Shown here: piece by piece, positions 7,943 to 18,505 of the stretch
Layout of the letters: every line of letters begins with the position of its first letter
Position numbering within the stretch: position 1 is the stretch's first letter
Source of the DNA: Aestuariivita sp.
GTDB taxonomy: Bacteria; Pseudomonadota; Alphaproteobacteria; Rhodobacterales; Rhodobacteraceae
Reading direction: 5' to 3'
DNA length: 64,000 nucleotides
Assembly: GCF_021404545.1 (NCBI RefSeq)
Contig: NZ_JAAWWD010000043.1
Coordinates: forward strand, 1 to 64,000
Notes under the pieces: generated by a model
Seen by the model: the letters and a program-made list of their open reading frames with translations, nothing else
The model's database searches: none
Told to the model about the DNA's origin: nothing
Position numbers and translations under genes: made by a program

Positions 7943-9371
7943 TTTCATGAGAGACGATTGCTGCGCGCTCAAGAGTGAGTTCGACGTTGCCGTGATCGGT
8001 GCCGGATCGGCCGGGTTCTCGGCCGCGATAACCGCCGCCGAGGGCGGCAAGCGCGTCGCGCTGATCGGGCACGGCACCATCGGCGGCACCTGCGTGAACG
8101 TGGGCTGCGTGCCCTCCAAGACGATGATCCGGGCCGCCGAGGCCCTGCACGGTGCGCGGGCGGCGTCCCGGTTTCCGGGCCTGCACGGTGAGGCGCGGGT
8201 CGCGGGCTGGGCTGCGCTGATTGCGGCCAAGGACGATCTCGTCTCGACGCTGCGGCAGAAGAAATATGCCGACCTGCTGCCCGACTACGACGGTGTCGCT
8301 TACATTGATGAGGGTCCGGCGCGGCTCATCCCCGGCGGGGTCGAGGTCGGCGGTCGCAAGATCACGGCTCCGAGGGTCATCGTCGCCACGGGCGACCGGC
8401 CCGCCGCGCCCGACATCCCCGGGATCCAGGACGCCCCGACGCTCGACAGCACGTCGCTGCTGGAGCTGGACCAGTTGCCCGAGAGCCTGATCTTTCTCGG
8501 CGGCGGCTATATCGGCGTCGAACTCGCCCAGATGATGGCGCGGATGGGCACCGAGGTGACCATCGTCTGCCGCTCGCGCCTGTTGCCGCGCACCGAGCCG
8601 AAGGTGTCCGAAGCGCTCACCGAGGTCTTGCGCGCCGAGAGTGTCACGGTCCTCGATGGCGCAACCTATCACGCCGCGCGGCGCGACGGTGACCTTGCGG
8701 CGCTGACCGTGTCGGTGGACGGCGCGGAGCTCGACCTGACGGCCGACCGCCTCGTCCTGACCACGGGACGCACACCCAACACCGAGGGGCTGGGCCTCGC
8801 CGAAATTGGCGTCGAGACCGATGCACGCGGTGCGATCCGGGTTGGCGACGACATGCAGACCACGAAGCCCGGGATCTTTGCCGCGGGTGATGTCACGGAC
8901 CGCGACCAGTTCGTCTACATGGCCGCCTATGGCGCCAAGCTCGCAGCCCGCAACGCCGTGCTGGGCGGGGCGGAGCGTTACGACAACGCCGCGATGCCCT
9001 GGGTCGTGTTCACCGATCCGCAGGTGGCGGGCGTCGGGCCGACCGAGGCGCAGGCGCGTGATGCCGGATATGACGTCAAGACCAGCGTGCTCGCGCTCGA
9101 GAATGTCCCCCGTGCGCTCGCCGCCCGCGACACGCGCGGGCTGATCAAGCTGGTCGCGGACCGGGCGAGCGACCGGCTTCTCGGCGGCGTGATCATGGCG
9201 CCGGAGGGGGCAGACAGTGTCCAGACGCTCGTGATGGCAATCAAGTTCGGCATGACGACGAGGGCTTTAGGCGAGACAATCTTCCCCTACCTCACCACGG
9301 TCGAGGGCGTGAGGCTCGCCGCGCAGACATTCGAAATGGATGTCGCGAAGCTGTCGTGCTGCGCAGGGTGA
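7935..9371 (+). CDS. merA: Mercuric reductase MerA (without N-terminal HMA domain)
   Basis: A flavoprotein that reduces Hg(II) to Hg(0) with NADPH in the cytoplasm. From ATG 7935 it has 478 residues. It shows an FAD-binding GxGxxG (AVIGAGSAGFSAA), the redox-active pair in GGTCVNVGCVPSK (Cys53, Cys58), an NAD(P)H-binding GGGYIGVELAQ, and the GIFAAGDVT FAD motif. The C-terminal vicinal Cys pair that captures mercury is KLSCCAG. Many MerA proteins carry one or two HMA domains at the N-terminus; this one has only about a dozen residues there, including DDCC. ATG 7947 is an alternative start. The gene overlaps the end of merF by 8 bases. Confidence 0.95.
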   Translation: MDDFMRDDCCALKSEFDVAVIGAGSAGFSAAITAAEGGKRVALIGHGTIGGTCVNVGCVPSKTMIRAAEALHGARAASRFPGLHGEARVAGWAALIAAKDDLVSTLRQKKYADLLPDYDGVAYIDEGPARLIPGGVEVGGRKITAPRVIVATGDRPAAPDIPGIQDAPTLDSTSLLELDQLPESLIFLGGGYIGVELAQMMARMGTEVTIVCRSRLLPRTEPKVSEALTEVLRAESVTVLDGATYHAARRDGDLAALTVSVDGAELDLTADRLVLTTGRTPNTEGLGLAEIGVETDARGAIRVGDDMQTTKPGIFAAGDVTDRDQFVYMAAYGAKLAARNAVLGGAERYDNAAMPWVVFTDPQVAGVGPTEAQARDAGYDVKTSVLALENVPRALAARDTRGLIKLVADRASDRLLGGVIMAPEGADSVQTLVMAIKFGMTTRALGETIFPYLTTVEGVRLAAQTFEMDVAKLSCCAG

Positions 9372-9451
9372 AGCAGTGCTGTACGAGCGTTCAAATCACG
9401 AAGGGCGTAGAGTACTCTGAGACGAGTCATCTGTCACCCCAACCGTCTCGT

Positions 9452-9907
9452 TCAGGCATGTCGCTCGAAGATCTCGGTAGAGCTGTCTTTCAGCAGCAAC
9501 AGTGTCTCGAACGCATCACGCTGGTTGCCCATCTCCATGCCAGGTGAGCCGATCGGCATACCGGGAACCGACAGGCCGATGGCTTCGGGACGTTCGGCGA
9601 GCAGTCGTTCGACATCTGCAGCCGGCACATGGCCCTCAATGACATACCCATCTACGAGCGCCGTATGGCACGAGGCCAGGTTGGGCGTGATCCCGGATTG
9701 CGCCTTGAACGCATACAGGGCGTCTTGGTCGACATTGCGTGCGTCCACGACGAAGCCGGCGCGCTCCATATGCTCGATCCAGGCCGAGCAGCATCCGCAG
9801 GTTGGCGATTTGTAGACCTCGACGCGCGGTGCGAGTGACTGAGTGTGGACCACACCGGGCAGCCCGGCGGCAGCGCCGCCCGCGACAATGAATTCTCGTC
9901 TGTTCAT
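9452..9907 (-). CDS. DUF411 metal-binding protein, Tat-type signal
   Basis: A 151-residue protein. ATG 9907 gives a twin-arginine-like signal (MNRREFIVAGGAAAGLPG), and the upstream extension is not protein-like. The mature part matches DUF411: VEVYKSPTCGCCSAWIEHM, then CHTALVDGYVIEGHVPA and GLSVPGMPIGSPGME. The CGCC motif suggests soft-metal (Cu or Hg) binding in the periplasm. It is the last gene of the minus-strand metal operon and is convergent with merA. Confidence 0.85.
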   Translation of the reverse strand: MNRREFIVAGGAAAGLPGVVHTQSLAPRVEVYKSPTCGCCSAWIEHMERAGFVVDARNVDQDALYAFKAQSGITPNLASCHTALVDGYVIEGHVPAADVERLLAERPEAIGLSVPGMPIGSPGMEMGNQRDAFETLLLLKDSSTEIFERHA

Positions 9908-9974
9908 GCGTATTTCCAGCTCCAATCCTGTTCGGTTTTGACGGCTATTCGTTAAAGATTTCACATAGAGTTCA

Positions 9975-10169
9975 TCAAGCCGGAGTTGCGGGGTAGTCGG
10001 CCTCCTTGAGGGCGACCTGTAATGCAGTGGCATCCTTGGCGGACGCAACCGTGACGGTCTTCGATGTCAGGTCTGTATCTACCGTGGCATTCGGGTCGAT
10101 CGCCTTGAGCGCCTTTTCGATGGCCGCCGTGCAATGACCGCAACTCATGTCGGGCACGTAGAACTTCAT
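9975..10169 (-). CDS. Heavy-metal-associated (HMA) domain protein, CopZ-like
   Basis: A 64-residue single HMA domain, the size of CopZ-type copper chaperones. The metal-binding motif is MSCGHC near the N-terminus (VPDMSCGHCTAAIEKAL). There is no signal, so it is cytoplasmic and likely shuttles Cu(I) or a similar cation to the P-type ATPase of the same operon. It lies between the DUF411 and DMT-transporter genes. Confidence 0.88.
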   Translation of the reverse strand: MKFYVPDMSCGHCTAAIEKALKAIDPNATVDTDLTSKTVTVASAKDATALQVALKEADYPATPA

Positions 10170-10188
10170 CTCGATTTATCCTTCCATT

Positions 10189-11124
10189 TCAGGCACCAAA
10201 TGCATTCATTCGCTCGCATTGGCAAGGGTGGACGGCGGCGGTTTCCTTGCCGCGGCTCATCTCGCGCGTCAGCCAGAAACCGGACAGGAGCAACAATCCG
10301 CCACCAAGGATCATGCCCTGCGTTGGAACTTCGCTAAAGACAAGGTATCCCAGAGTCGCCGCCACGATCGGCGAGACGATAATATCGACCAGCGAATAGA
10401 TGTTCGCCGAGATCTTCTTGAGCACCAGCGAAATCCCGAAATAGGCGAACCCCGTCGAGACGACGCCGAGGCAGACCGGCCACAGCATCACCGGCAGCGA
10501 AAGGCTCAGGGCGGGATAGGCATTGAACCTGCCGATCTCGCCCGGCCCGGCGAGAACCAGCGCCGGCGACAGCAGGATCGCCCCGGCCGCCATCGACCAG
10601 AAGATATCGTTGCCCGCCTCCTCGCGTCCTTCATGGCGCATGTATGTGACCATTCCGGCATAGATCGCCCCGGTGCTGAGCGCGACGAGGTTGCCAAACC
10701 ACTCGCCGCCCGCCAGCGGCCTGGCCAGCACGATGCCTGTCAGCGCGAGCCCGAAGATCAGCATATAGCTTTTCTTCGCGGGCTCGCCGAGGAACAGGGC
10801 CGAGAAGATGAACACGAAGAAGGGGGCCACGCTCCAGAACACCACGGCATTGGCGATCGGCACGAGCGTCATCGCATAGTTGAAGACGCTGATCTGCGCG
10901 GCGATGAGCGCCCCGATAATGACCGTGTCCTTCACGTTGCCACGGGGAAACCGCAGAGGGCGTCCGGTCGCGTGCGGGATGGCCATTGCCAGGAACGCGG
11001 CTGCAAAGCTCAGTGCGTAGAAATTCAACGTCTGGATCGGGATCGCATCCCCGGTCAGCTTGACGAAGACGCCGATCGTGGCTTCGGAGACGGTGATCAG
11101 GACGAGTAGAAGAACGATGCGCAT
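10189..11124 (-). CDS. DMT superfamily (EamA) membrane transporter
   Basis: A 311-residue protein with about ten hydrophobic helices in two EamA repeats (for example LNFYALSFAAAFLAMAIP and VVFWSVAPFFVFIFSALFLGEP). ATG 11124 follows the stop of the upstream gene by one base; the open frame upstream lies inside that gene. The C-terminus ends with HPCQCERM, a possible soft-metal site not usual for the family. Substrate is unknown. Its position suggests a role in metal or thiol export. Confidence 0.8.
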   Translation of the reverse strand: MRIVLLLVLITVSEATIGVFVKLTGDAIPIQTLNFYALSFAAAFLAMAIPHATGRPLRFPRGNVKDTVIIGALIAAQISVFNYAMTLVPIANAVVFWSVAPFFVFIFSALFLGEPAKKSYMLIFGLALTGIVLARPLAGGEWFGNLVALSTGAIYAGMVTYMRHEGREEAGNDIFWSMAAGAILLSPALVLAGPGEIGRFNAYPALSLSLPVMLWPVCLGVVSTGFAYFGISLVLKKISANIYSLVDIIVSPIVAATLGYLVFSEVPTQGMILGGGLLLLSGFWLTREMSRGKETAAVHPCQCERMNAFGA

Positions 11125-11125
11125 G

Positions 11126-11905
11126 TTATTTCTTCGGAGCATGTGGCGCGGTCTCTTGCCGTTGCGACCGCGCTGCCCAACACATGTCGCAGACGTCATC
11201 CCCATGCGACAACGTCCGGCGCCTGCGATAATGACCGCGTACTCCGTCGCCCGCGATCAGATCAGCGCCCGGCCAATCATAGGTGCACCAACTTTGCCGG
11301 AATGCTTCGAGCGTATCGGGGTCGTCGTCGATCTCGGCCAGCCGACGCACGAGGCTCTGTGGCGGGCAGCAGGTGAAATGTGTGAGAATGTCGTCGCCGT
11401 CGCGCCGGGTCTCCACGGCATAACCGGGCGCACCCGGAGCATTGAACGGGAAATACAGCAGCGCGCGGATCGTCCAGCGCAGTCTCCGCCCCGGGTCGCG
11501 CGTGACCAGCCGCGCGGGCAGCGAACTCAGCCGCAGCATCCGGCGGTAGACGTCCCATCCGAGGTCGGCCACCACGCGGCGCGCGGTCTCGGGCGTCACG
11601 CCGAGATGGCGCAGGCTGCGGTCGGCGGCTGTGGTCCACACGGCGAATTCGACCATCACCCTGTTGCCAAGACCAGGGAGCGCGACGAAATCCGCCCGCG
11701 CCCGCAAGCGGAGCACCTCGCTGTCCATCGCCTCAAGGAACCGCGCGATCTCGGGATCGAGCCAACGGGTTTGCGTTCCGTCCACATATGTAAGAAGGTT
11801 GTCGGCCAGCCCTTTGCGCGCGGCTCGCCTGGTGACAAGCCGGATGATCCGGCGCGCCAGTCGAAGGCGAAGCGATGGGACGGATTGGGTCGCGGGGCCG
11901 GTCAA
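11126..11905 (-). CDS. L-2-amino-thiazoline-4-carboxylate hydrolase-like protein
   Basis: A 259-residue soluble protein resembling the ATC hydrolase family (PF14196), enzymes that open a thiazoline ring in a cysteine-forming pathway. The C-terminal half has the family-like stretch ILTHFTCCPPQSLVRRLAEI and the end GDDVCDMCW. It starts at TTG 11905, overlapping the CDF stop (TTGA). Many Cys residues near the C-terminus could also serve metal binding, so a repurposed role in Hg or Cu handling is possible. The assignment rests on remembered motifs and is moderate. Confidence 0.5.
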   Translation of the reverse strand: MTGPATQSVPSLRLRLARRIIRLVTRRAARKGLADNLLTYVDGTQTRWLDPEIARFLEAMDSEVLRLRARADFVALPGLGNRVMVEFAVWTTAADRSLRHLGVTPETARRVVADLGWDVYRRMLRLSSLPARLVTRDPGRRLRWTIRALLYFPFNAPGAPGYAVETRRDGDDILTHFTCCPPQSLVRRLAEIDDDPDTLEAFRQSWCTYDWPGADLIAGDGVRGHYRRRRTLSHGDDVCDMCWAARSQRQETAPHAPKK

Positions 11906-12831
11906 GTCGTGGTCCTTTCGGTGGTTGGCGCACGGGTGATGTCGATCATCTCGGCACCGCTTTCATCGAGGCACCGGTCCTCAACCTGAAGAGTCACGAA
12001 GAAGAAGCCGAAGCGGTCACGCAGCATGCCGTGCGCTGCCTTGAGTACCCCCTGTGGCTCGGCGCCCTCTTGCACCCGCAGGTGACCGGAAAAGACGTGC
12101 TTCCCGCTGGTCAGGGCCCAGGCGTGAACGTGGTGCGCGTCGGCCACCCCGTCGAGGGACTCGAGTGCCTGCGTGACCTCCGGAAGGCTGACATCGGCCG
12201 GCGTACCCTCCATCAGCAGGTGCATGGAGTCGCGCAGGATACCCCAGCTTGCCCAGAGCAGCACAAAGCCGAACGCCATGCCGAGGATCGGGTCGATAAG
12301 CAGGAAGCCCGTGAACTTGATCACCAATGCGGTGACGATGATCAGGAGGCTGCCGACGAAGGTCTGGATGATATGCCACAACGCACCCTTCACGTTGAGG
12401 TCGCTCTTGCTTTGCTTCCAGATCAGCCCCAGCGATATGAACTCGGTCACCAGCCCGCCGGCAGCGGCTAGCAACATCGGGCCGGTCGGCAACGCGATCG
12501 GATCCGACAGGCGCATGGCCGCCATAACGATCACCACCAGCGCCATGCCGAGCAGGAAGCCGCCGTTGACCAGCGCGCCGATGATCTCGGCGCGATACCA
12601 GCCGAAGCTGCGATCCGGATCGGCGGGACGCCGGGCCAGACGCGCGGCGACGATGGCCACCAGGACGCCGCCAACGGCGGAGAAGGTGTGGAACGCGTCG
12701 GAGATCACTGCGATCGACCCGGTCCAGAGCCCGATGCCCATCTCGATGACGAAATAGACCCCCGTCAGCCATGCGGAGATCGCCATTCCGCGCCCACTCG
12801 ACGGCATGTGCCCGTGATGTGAACTGGACAT
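11902..12831 (-). CDS. Cation diffusion facilitator (CDF) family transporter with altered metal site
   Basis: A 309-residue CDF protein with a short His-rich N-terminus (MSSSHHGHMPSS), six membrane helices and a C-terminal cytoplasmic domain (VADAHHVHAWALTSGKHVFSGHL). The canonical tetrahedral site uses HxxxD in helices 2 and 5. Here the helix-2 motif is SDAFHTFSA and the helix-5 motif is WHIIQT, so the last Asp of each is replaced by Ala and Thr. Metal choice may therefore differ from Zn/Cd/Co exporters. It lies between the P-type ATPase and the ATC-hydrolase-like gene. Confidence 0.85.
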   Translation of the reverse strand: MSSSHHGHMPSSGRGMAISAWLTGVYFVIEMGIGLWTGSIAVISDAFHTFSAVGGVLVAIVAARLARRPADPDRSFGWYRAEIIGALVNGGFLLGMALVVIVMAAMRLSDPIALPTGPMLLAAAGGLVTEFISLGLIWKQSKSDLNVKGALWHIIQTFVGSLLIIVTALVIKFTGFLLIDPILGMAFGFVLLWASWGILRDSMHLLMEGTPADVSLPEVTQALESLDGVADAHHVHAWALTSGKHVFSGHLRVQEGAEPQGVLKAAHGMLRDRFGFFFVTLQVEDRCLDESGAEMIDITRAPTTERTTT

Positions 12832-12847
12832 CGCGGCTTCCTTTCTT

Positions 12848-15181
<2,334 letters not shown>

Positions 15182-15194
15182 CTGTTATCTCTTT

Positions 15195-15326
15195 TCAGGT
15201 TTTGATCATCATTGTCGGGTTTCCAGTGGCGGGAGAGTCAAGCCGCGATGCACCGAAGCTCACGACGGCTCCCAGCGCCACGGCGTCGGGCAGGCTGGGG
15301 CTGTTTTTCTTGTCGTCGGAGCTCAT
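15195..15326 (-). CDS. Small hypothetical protein, 43 residues
   Basis: A short gene whose ATG overlaps the stop of the TVP38 gene (ATGA, 15323-15326) and whose stop lies 13 bases before the P-type ATPase start. The coupling favours a real gene. The product (MSSDDKKNSPSLPDAVALGA and onward) has no obvious domain or membrane helix and I do not recognise it. It could instead be only a translational bridge between its neighbours. Confidence 0.4.
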   Translation of the reverse strand: MSSDDKKNSPSLPDAVALGAVVSFGASRLDSPATGNPTMMIKT

Positions 15327-16054
15327 GACCCTTCGGCCGCTGCGGTATCTTTCCTGGGGCTGTCTTTTCGCGAAGCCGCTCCGCGCCGAAGCGCAAGCAG
15401 CAGGAGGGGAAGCCCCGTCACCAGCCCCAGTCCGAGCGCGATCCATTCCGCGCCGCCGAAGGTGCCCGCCATCGCCGCGCTGCCGAAATGCGCGAGCTCG
15501 AAGCTCGCGGGCAAAATGCCGGCCATCGTGGCCAGGGCGAAGCGCCAGAACTGCAACCGGCTGACCCCCGCGGCATAGCTCATCGCGTCGAAAGACACGA
15601 AGGGCAGAAGGCGGCTTGCGAAAACCGTGAGCGTCAGCGCGTTCTGCGACCCCAACAGGCCGTGATCCGCCTTGTCGCCGAGAAGTCGCTCGACCGTCCC
15701 GCGCCCCAGCCCGCGGGCGATGAGGAAGGCGACGAGCGCGCCGGTCTCGGCCCCCACGGCGACATAGACGGTGCCCGCATAGTGGCCAAAAGCGGCCCCC
15801 GAGGCCAGCGCGACAGGCGCGCTTGGAATGGGGCTGGCAACGACCGCAGCCGTCATGAGGGCGACGATCGCGAGCGGCCCCCAAGGACCCGCGCGCGCGA
15901 CCCATGCCTCGACCGCGGCGCGGTCCAGGTCGAACGACCACCACCCTGCGGCCCAGCCGAGGAGGCCCAGGCCAAGGATGGCTCCGACGACAAGGACCGT
16001 GCCCTTGCCGAGAGACAGGTAGTTATTTCTCGTTGAGGCGCTCTCTTCGGGCAC
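15323..16054 (-). CDS. TVP38/TMEM64 (VTT/DedA-like) membrane protein
   Basis: About 243 residues, an integral membrane protein of the SNARE-associated/VTT type. The core includes VASPIPSAPVALASGAAFG, then VGAETGALVAFLIARGLGR and ASRLLPFVSFDAMSYAAGVS. The likely start is GTG 16054, one base after the rhodanese stop (TGA C GTG). The frame upstream runs inside the rhodanese gene. Such proteins often accompany merA or rhodanese genes in resistance islands. Their role is unclear, possibly membrane lipid or selenite/metal handling. Confidence 0.82.
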   Translation of the reverse strand: MPEESASTRNNYLSLGKGTVLVVGAILGLGLLGWAAGWWSFDLDRAAVEAWVARAGPWGPLAIVALMTAAVVASPIPSAPVALASGAAFGHYAGTVYVAVGAETGALVAFLIARGLGRGTVERLLGDKADHGLLGSQNALTLTVFASRLLPFVSFDAMSYAAGVSRLQFWRFALATMAGILPASFELAHFGSAAMAGTFGGAEWIALGLGLVTGLPLLLLALRRGAASRKDSPRKDTAAAEGS

Positions 16055-16055
16055 G

Positions 16056-16529
16056 TCAGGCAAGGTCCTCCGGCATCGAGGCAAGCGCTGCGTCCAGCGG
16101 AACCACGGGCAGACCGGCAGCAAGCCAGCCGGGACCCCGGCGAGATCCCAGCATTCCCTCGGAGATGTCCACGTAGCCATCGTAGCGAGCCTGCCGGAGC
16201 GCACGGAGCAGGGACGCCGAACGCCCCCCGGTCGCGCAGATCAGGCCGACGTCTCGGGATCCGGCCAGCGCCTTCGCCGCAAAGAGGCGATCCGGAAATC
16301 GGTCCTCGTGCATGCTGATCGGCCAGACCCCGGCCCCGACGCCGGTTTCCAGCCACTCCTCGCGCGACCTCACATCGACGACGCGCGCGCTGTCTGCCAG
16401 AAGGGCGTCATAGGCCTCGTCCGCCGACCAGATTGTCCGGGCCTGTGCGGTCAGGGGAGACGTGATGAGGGTGACAGGCGCTGCCGCCAGCCCAAGAATG
16501 AAGAGGCGCCGACCGTGTGCCGTTGTCAT
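16056..16529 (-). CDS. Rhodanese-domain protein, exported
   Basis: A 157-residue protein with an N-terminal signal (RRLFILGLAAAPVTLITSPLTAQA) and one rhodanese domain. The domain begins WSADEAYDALLADSARVVDVRSREEW, and the active loop is ICATGGRS with the catalytic Cys. It probably transfers sulfane sulfur or shields thiols in the periplasm. It lies between DUF302 and TVP38 in the minus-strand metal operon and is coupled to TVP38. Confidence 0.87.
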   Translation of the reverse strand: MTTAHGRRLFILGLAAAPVTLITSPLTAQARTIWSADEAYDALLADSARVVDVRSREEWLETGVGAGVWPISMHEDRFPDRLFAAKALAGSRDVGLICATGGRSASLLRALRQARYDGYVDISEGMLGSRRGPGWLAAGLPVVPLDAALASMPEDLA

Positions 16530-16541
16530 CGGTTGTCTCCT

Positions 16542-16928
16542 TCAGGCCGCATCCACAGCGCGCACGAGCATGTCGCGGACCTGACCGGCGACCGCGTGCA
16601 GGTCGGGGTTTTCCACGGCCGACATGGAGGCAACCGGGTCGATGGCGCTCACCTCGGTGCCGCCCTCGACGCTGCGCAGGATCACGTTGCAGGGCAGCAT
16701 CGCGCCGATCCGCGGCTCCAGCCCGATGGCCTGCCAGGCCATGTTCGGATTGCAGGCGCCAAGGATCTTGTAGCCCGCCATGTCCTTGTCGATCTTCTTC
16801 TTCATCGTCGCCTTGACGTCGATCTCGGTCAGAACGCCGAAACCAGCGTCGGCCAGCGCCGCGCGCACGCGGGTCTCTGCGTCGTCAATGCCGGTATTTG
16901 CCAGCAGGCGGTCATGAGTGTATGCCAT
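16542..16928 (-). CDS. DUF302 family protein
   Basis: A 128-residue cytoplasmic-looking protein matching DUF302: VRAALADAGFGVLTEIDVKATM, then KILGACNPNMAWQAIGLEPRIGAMLPCNV. The family is common beside metal and sulfur resistance genes but has no proven role. The two conserved Cys (ACNP and PCNV) may bind metal or a redox partner. It lies 75 bases downstream of the EF-hand gene and 12 bases before the rhodanese gene. Confidence 0.85.
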   Translation of the reverse strand: MAYTHDRLLANTGIDDAETRVRAALADAGFGVLTEIDVKATMKKKIDKDMAGYKILGACNPNMAWQAIGLEPRIGAMLPCNVILRSVEGGTEVSAIDPVASMSAVENPDLHAVAGQVRDMLVRAVDAA

Positions 16929-17003
16929 TCTGTCTGTCCTTTCGTGGTCAAGGCCCGGCCCCGCAGTCTGCGGGACCGGGCGAGGGGTGGCGGAAAGGCG
17001 GGC

Positions 17004-17612
17004 TCAGTTGTTGCCCATGCGGCCCTGGCCGGGTGTCCCCATCATGCCGCCGTCGCGCTGCATGCCACCATTCGGTCCGGGCATCATGCCGTCGCGCATC
17101 GTCTGCATGCGCTCCATCATGTCGGCAGGCTTGACGATTTCTGCCACCGACACCGCGCCGTCGCCATCGTCGTCGAGGAACTGGAAGCGGTCCACCATGG
17201 TTTCGCGGATGAGCGCGCTGTGGAGCGTCTCGAATTCGGCGAGCGACAGGGTTTCGTCGCCATCGGCATCGTATTCCGCCAGCAGGGCTTGCAATCCTTC
17301 GTGGGCTTCTTCGGGCGTCACCGTGCCATCGCCATCGGCGTCGAACCGCTCCAGGCCCATGCCCATCAGCGACGCGCCGCCGCCCATCATGCCCTGGCCC
17401 ATGCCGCCCATGGGCCCACCGGAGCCCATCATGCCCATGCCGCCCTGCATCATTTGCCCATGCATCCGCATCATGTCATGATTTCCGGCGGCCGGACCCT
17501 GCGCTCCCGGAGCACCCTGGCCACCATGCCCGTGATTGCCTGCGGCCAAGGCTGCACCGCCCAGAGCCATAAAGATGGCGGTCGCTGCCGCGAGTTTCGC
17601 TGTGGTTTTCAT
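17004..17612 (-). CDS. Met/Gly-rich exported EF-hand protein
   Basis: A 202-residue exported protein starting at ATG 17612 (signal MKTTAKLAAATAIFMALGGA). A long Met/Gly/His-rich stretch (residues about 25-80, rich in MM, GG and HG) resembles periplasmic copper-binding regions. EF-hand loops follow (DADGDGTVTPEE, DADGDETLSLAE, DDDGDGAVSVAE), then a second Met-rich tail. It may buffer Cu(I) or Ag(I) through methionines and sense calcium. It is the first gene of the minus-strand metal operon and is divergent from the response regulator. Confidence 0.8.
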   Translation of the reverse strand: MKTTAKLAAATAIFMALGGAALAAGNHGHGGQGAPGAQGPAAGNHDMMRMHGQMMQGGMGMMGSGGPMGGMGQGMMGGGASLMGMGLERFDADGDGTVTPEEAHEGLQALLAEYDADGDETLSLAEFETLHSALIRETMVDRFQFLDDDGDGAVSVAEIVKPADMMERMQTMRDGMMPGPNGGMQRDGGMMGTPGQGRMGNN

Positions 17613-17692
17613 GTCTGTATCCTTTCTCGTGTGAAACGCCTCACCGACATGGGAAGACATGAAGGACCGCCAAGGCCGTGTCATTCCCGATC

Positions 17693-17739
17693 TTGTATCC
17701 GTTCGTCGCAATGCGCGTAGCTGATACAAAGCGTTACAA
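17693..17739. promoter_or_regulatory. Candidate operator of the OmpR-type regulator in the divergent promoter
   Basis: Two direct 7-mers, GATACAA (17723-17729) and GTTACAA (17733-17739), start exactly 10 bp apart, the spacing preferred by OmpR-family dimers. An inverted TTGTATC lies at 17693-17699. The site is between the EF-hand gene and the regulator gene. The same arrangement recurs at 23856-23872. Confidence 0.5.
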
Positions 17740-17773
17740 TCCCGGTGCTGACCGCGCGCCGCCACACTGCCAA

Positions 17774-18505
17774 ATGAGAAGTATGAACAGTTTGCCGCAT
17801 ATCCTCGTCGTCGACGATCACCGCCAGATCCGGGACTCGGTCACGCGATTTCTGGAACGCAATGGCATGCGGGCGACGGCGGCCAAGGATGCCCGGGAGA
17901 TGGACGAAAAGCTCGCGAAAGGTCACTTCGACCTGATGGTGCTCGACGTCATGATGCCGGGCGAGGACGGGCTTTCGATCTGCAAGCGCCTGTCGGCCGA
18001 GAAACGGCTTCCGATCATCATGCTCACGGCCCTCGGGCAGGATCAGGACCGGATCGTGGGCCTCGAGATCGGCGCGGACGACTATCTGCCGAAACCGTTC
18101 AACCCCCGCGAGCTGTTGGCACGGATCAAGGCGGTCCTGCGCCGCGCGCCCGAGGAGAGACGCGAGGCCGGGCCGCTTTCGGGGCGCATCCTGCGGTTCG
18201 GCGGACTGACGCTCGATACCGACGCGCACATGCTGACCGACCGGGACGGCAATCGCGTGCAACTGACGACGGCGGATTTCCGGCTGTTGACGGTCCTTCT
18301 GGCGCGTCCGCGCACGGTTCTGAGCCGCGAGCAGCTTCTCGACCTCACGGCCGGGCGCGCGGCGGGGCCGCTCGATCGTACGATCGACAACCAGATCAGC
18401 CGGCTGCGGCGCAAGATCGAGATGGACCCGTTGCGCCCGACGCTCATCACCACCGTGCGAAGCCAGGGCTACAGTCTGAACGCCGATGTCGAGGTGGTCG
18501 AATGA
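17774..18505 (+). CDS. OmpR/PhoB-family response regulator
   Basis: A 243-residue two-component regulator. The receiver domain (1-120) has the acidic pocket VVDDH, the phospho-acceptor Asp58 in LMVLDVMMPGEDG, and Lys107 in PKPF. The C-terminal winged helix (LTTADFRLLTVLLARPRTVLSREQLLD) binds DNA. Start ATG 17774 is chosen; ATG 17783 is also possible. It overlaps the kinase gene by 4 bases. It probably controls the divergent EF-hand/metal operon and the copper/thiol genes downstream. Confidence 0.9.
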   Translation: MRSMNSLPHILVVDDHRQIRDSVTRFLERNGMRATAAKDAREMDEKLAKGHFDLMVLDVMMPGEDGLSICKRLSAEKRLPIIMLTALGQDQDRIVGLEIGADDYLPKPFNPRELLARIKAVLRRAPEERREAGPLSGRILRFGGLTLDTDAHMLTDRDGNRVQLTTADFRLLTVLLARPRTVLSREQLLDLTAGRAAGPLDRTIDNQISRLRRKIEMDPLRPTLITTVRSQGYSLNADVEVVE

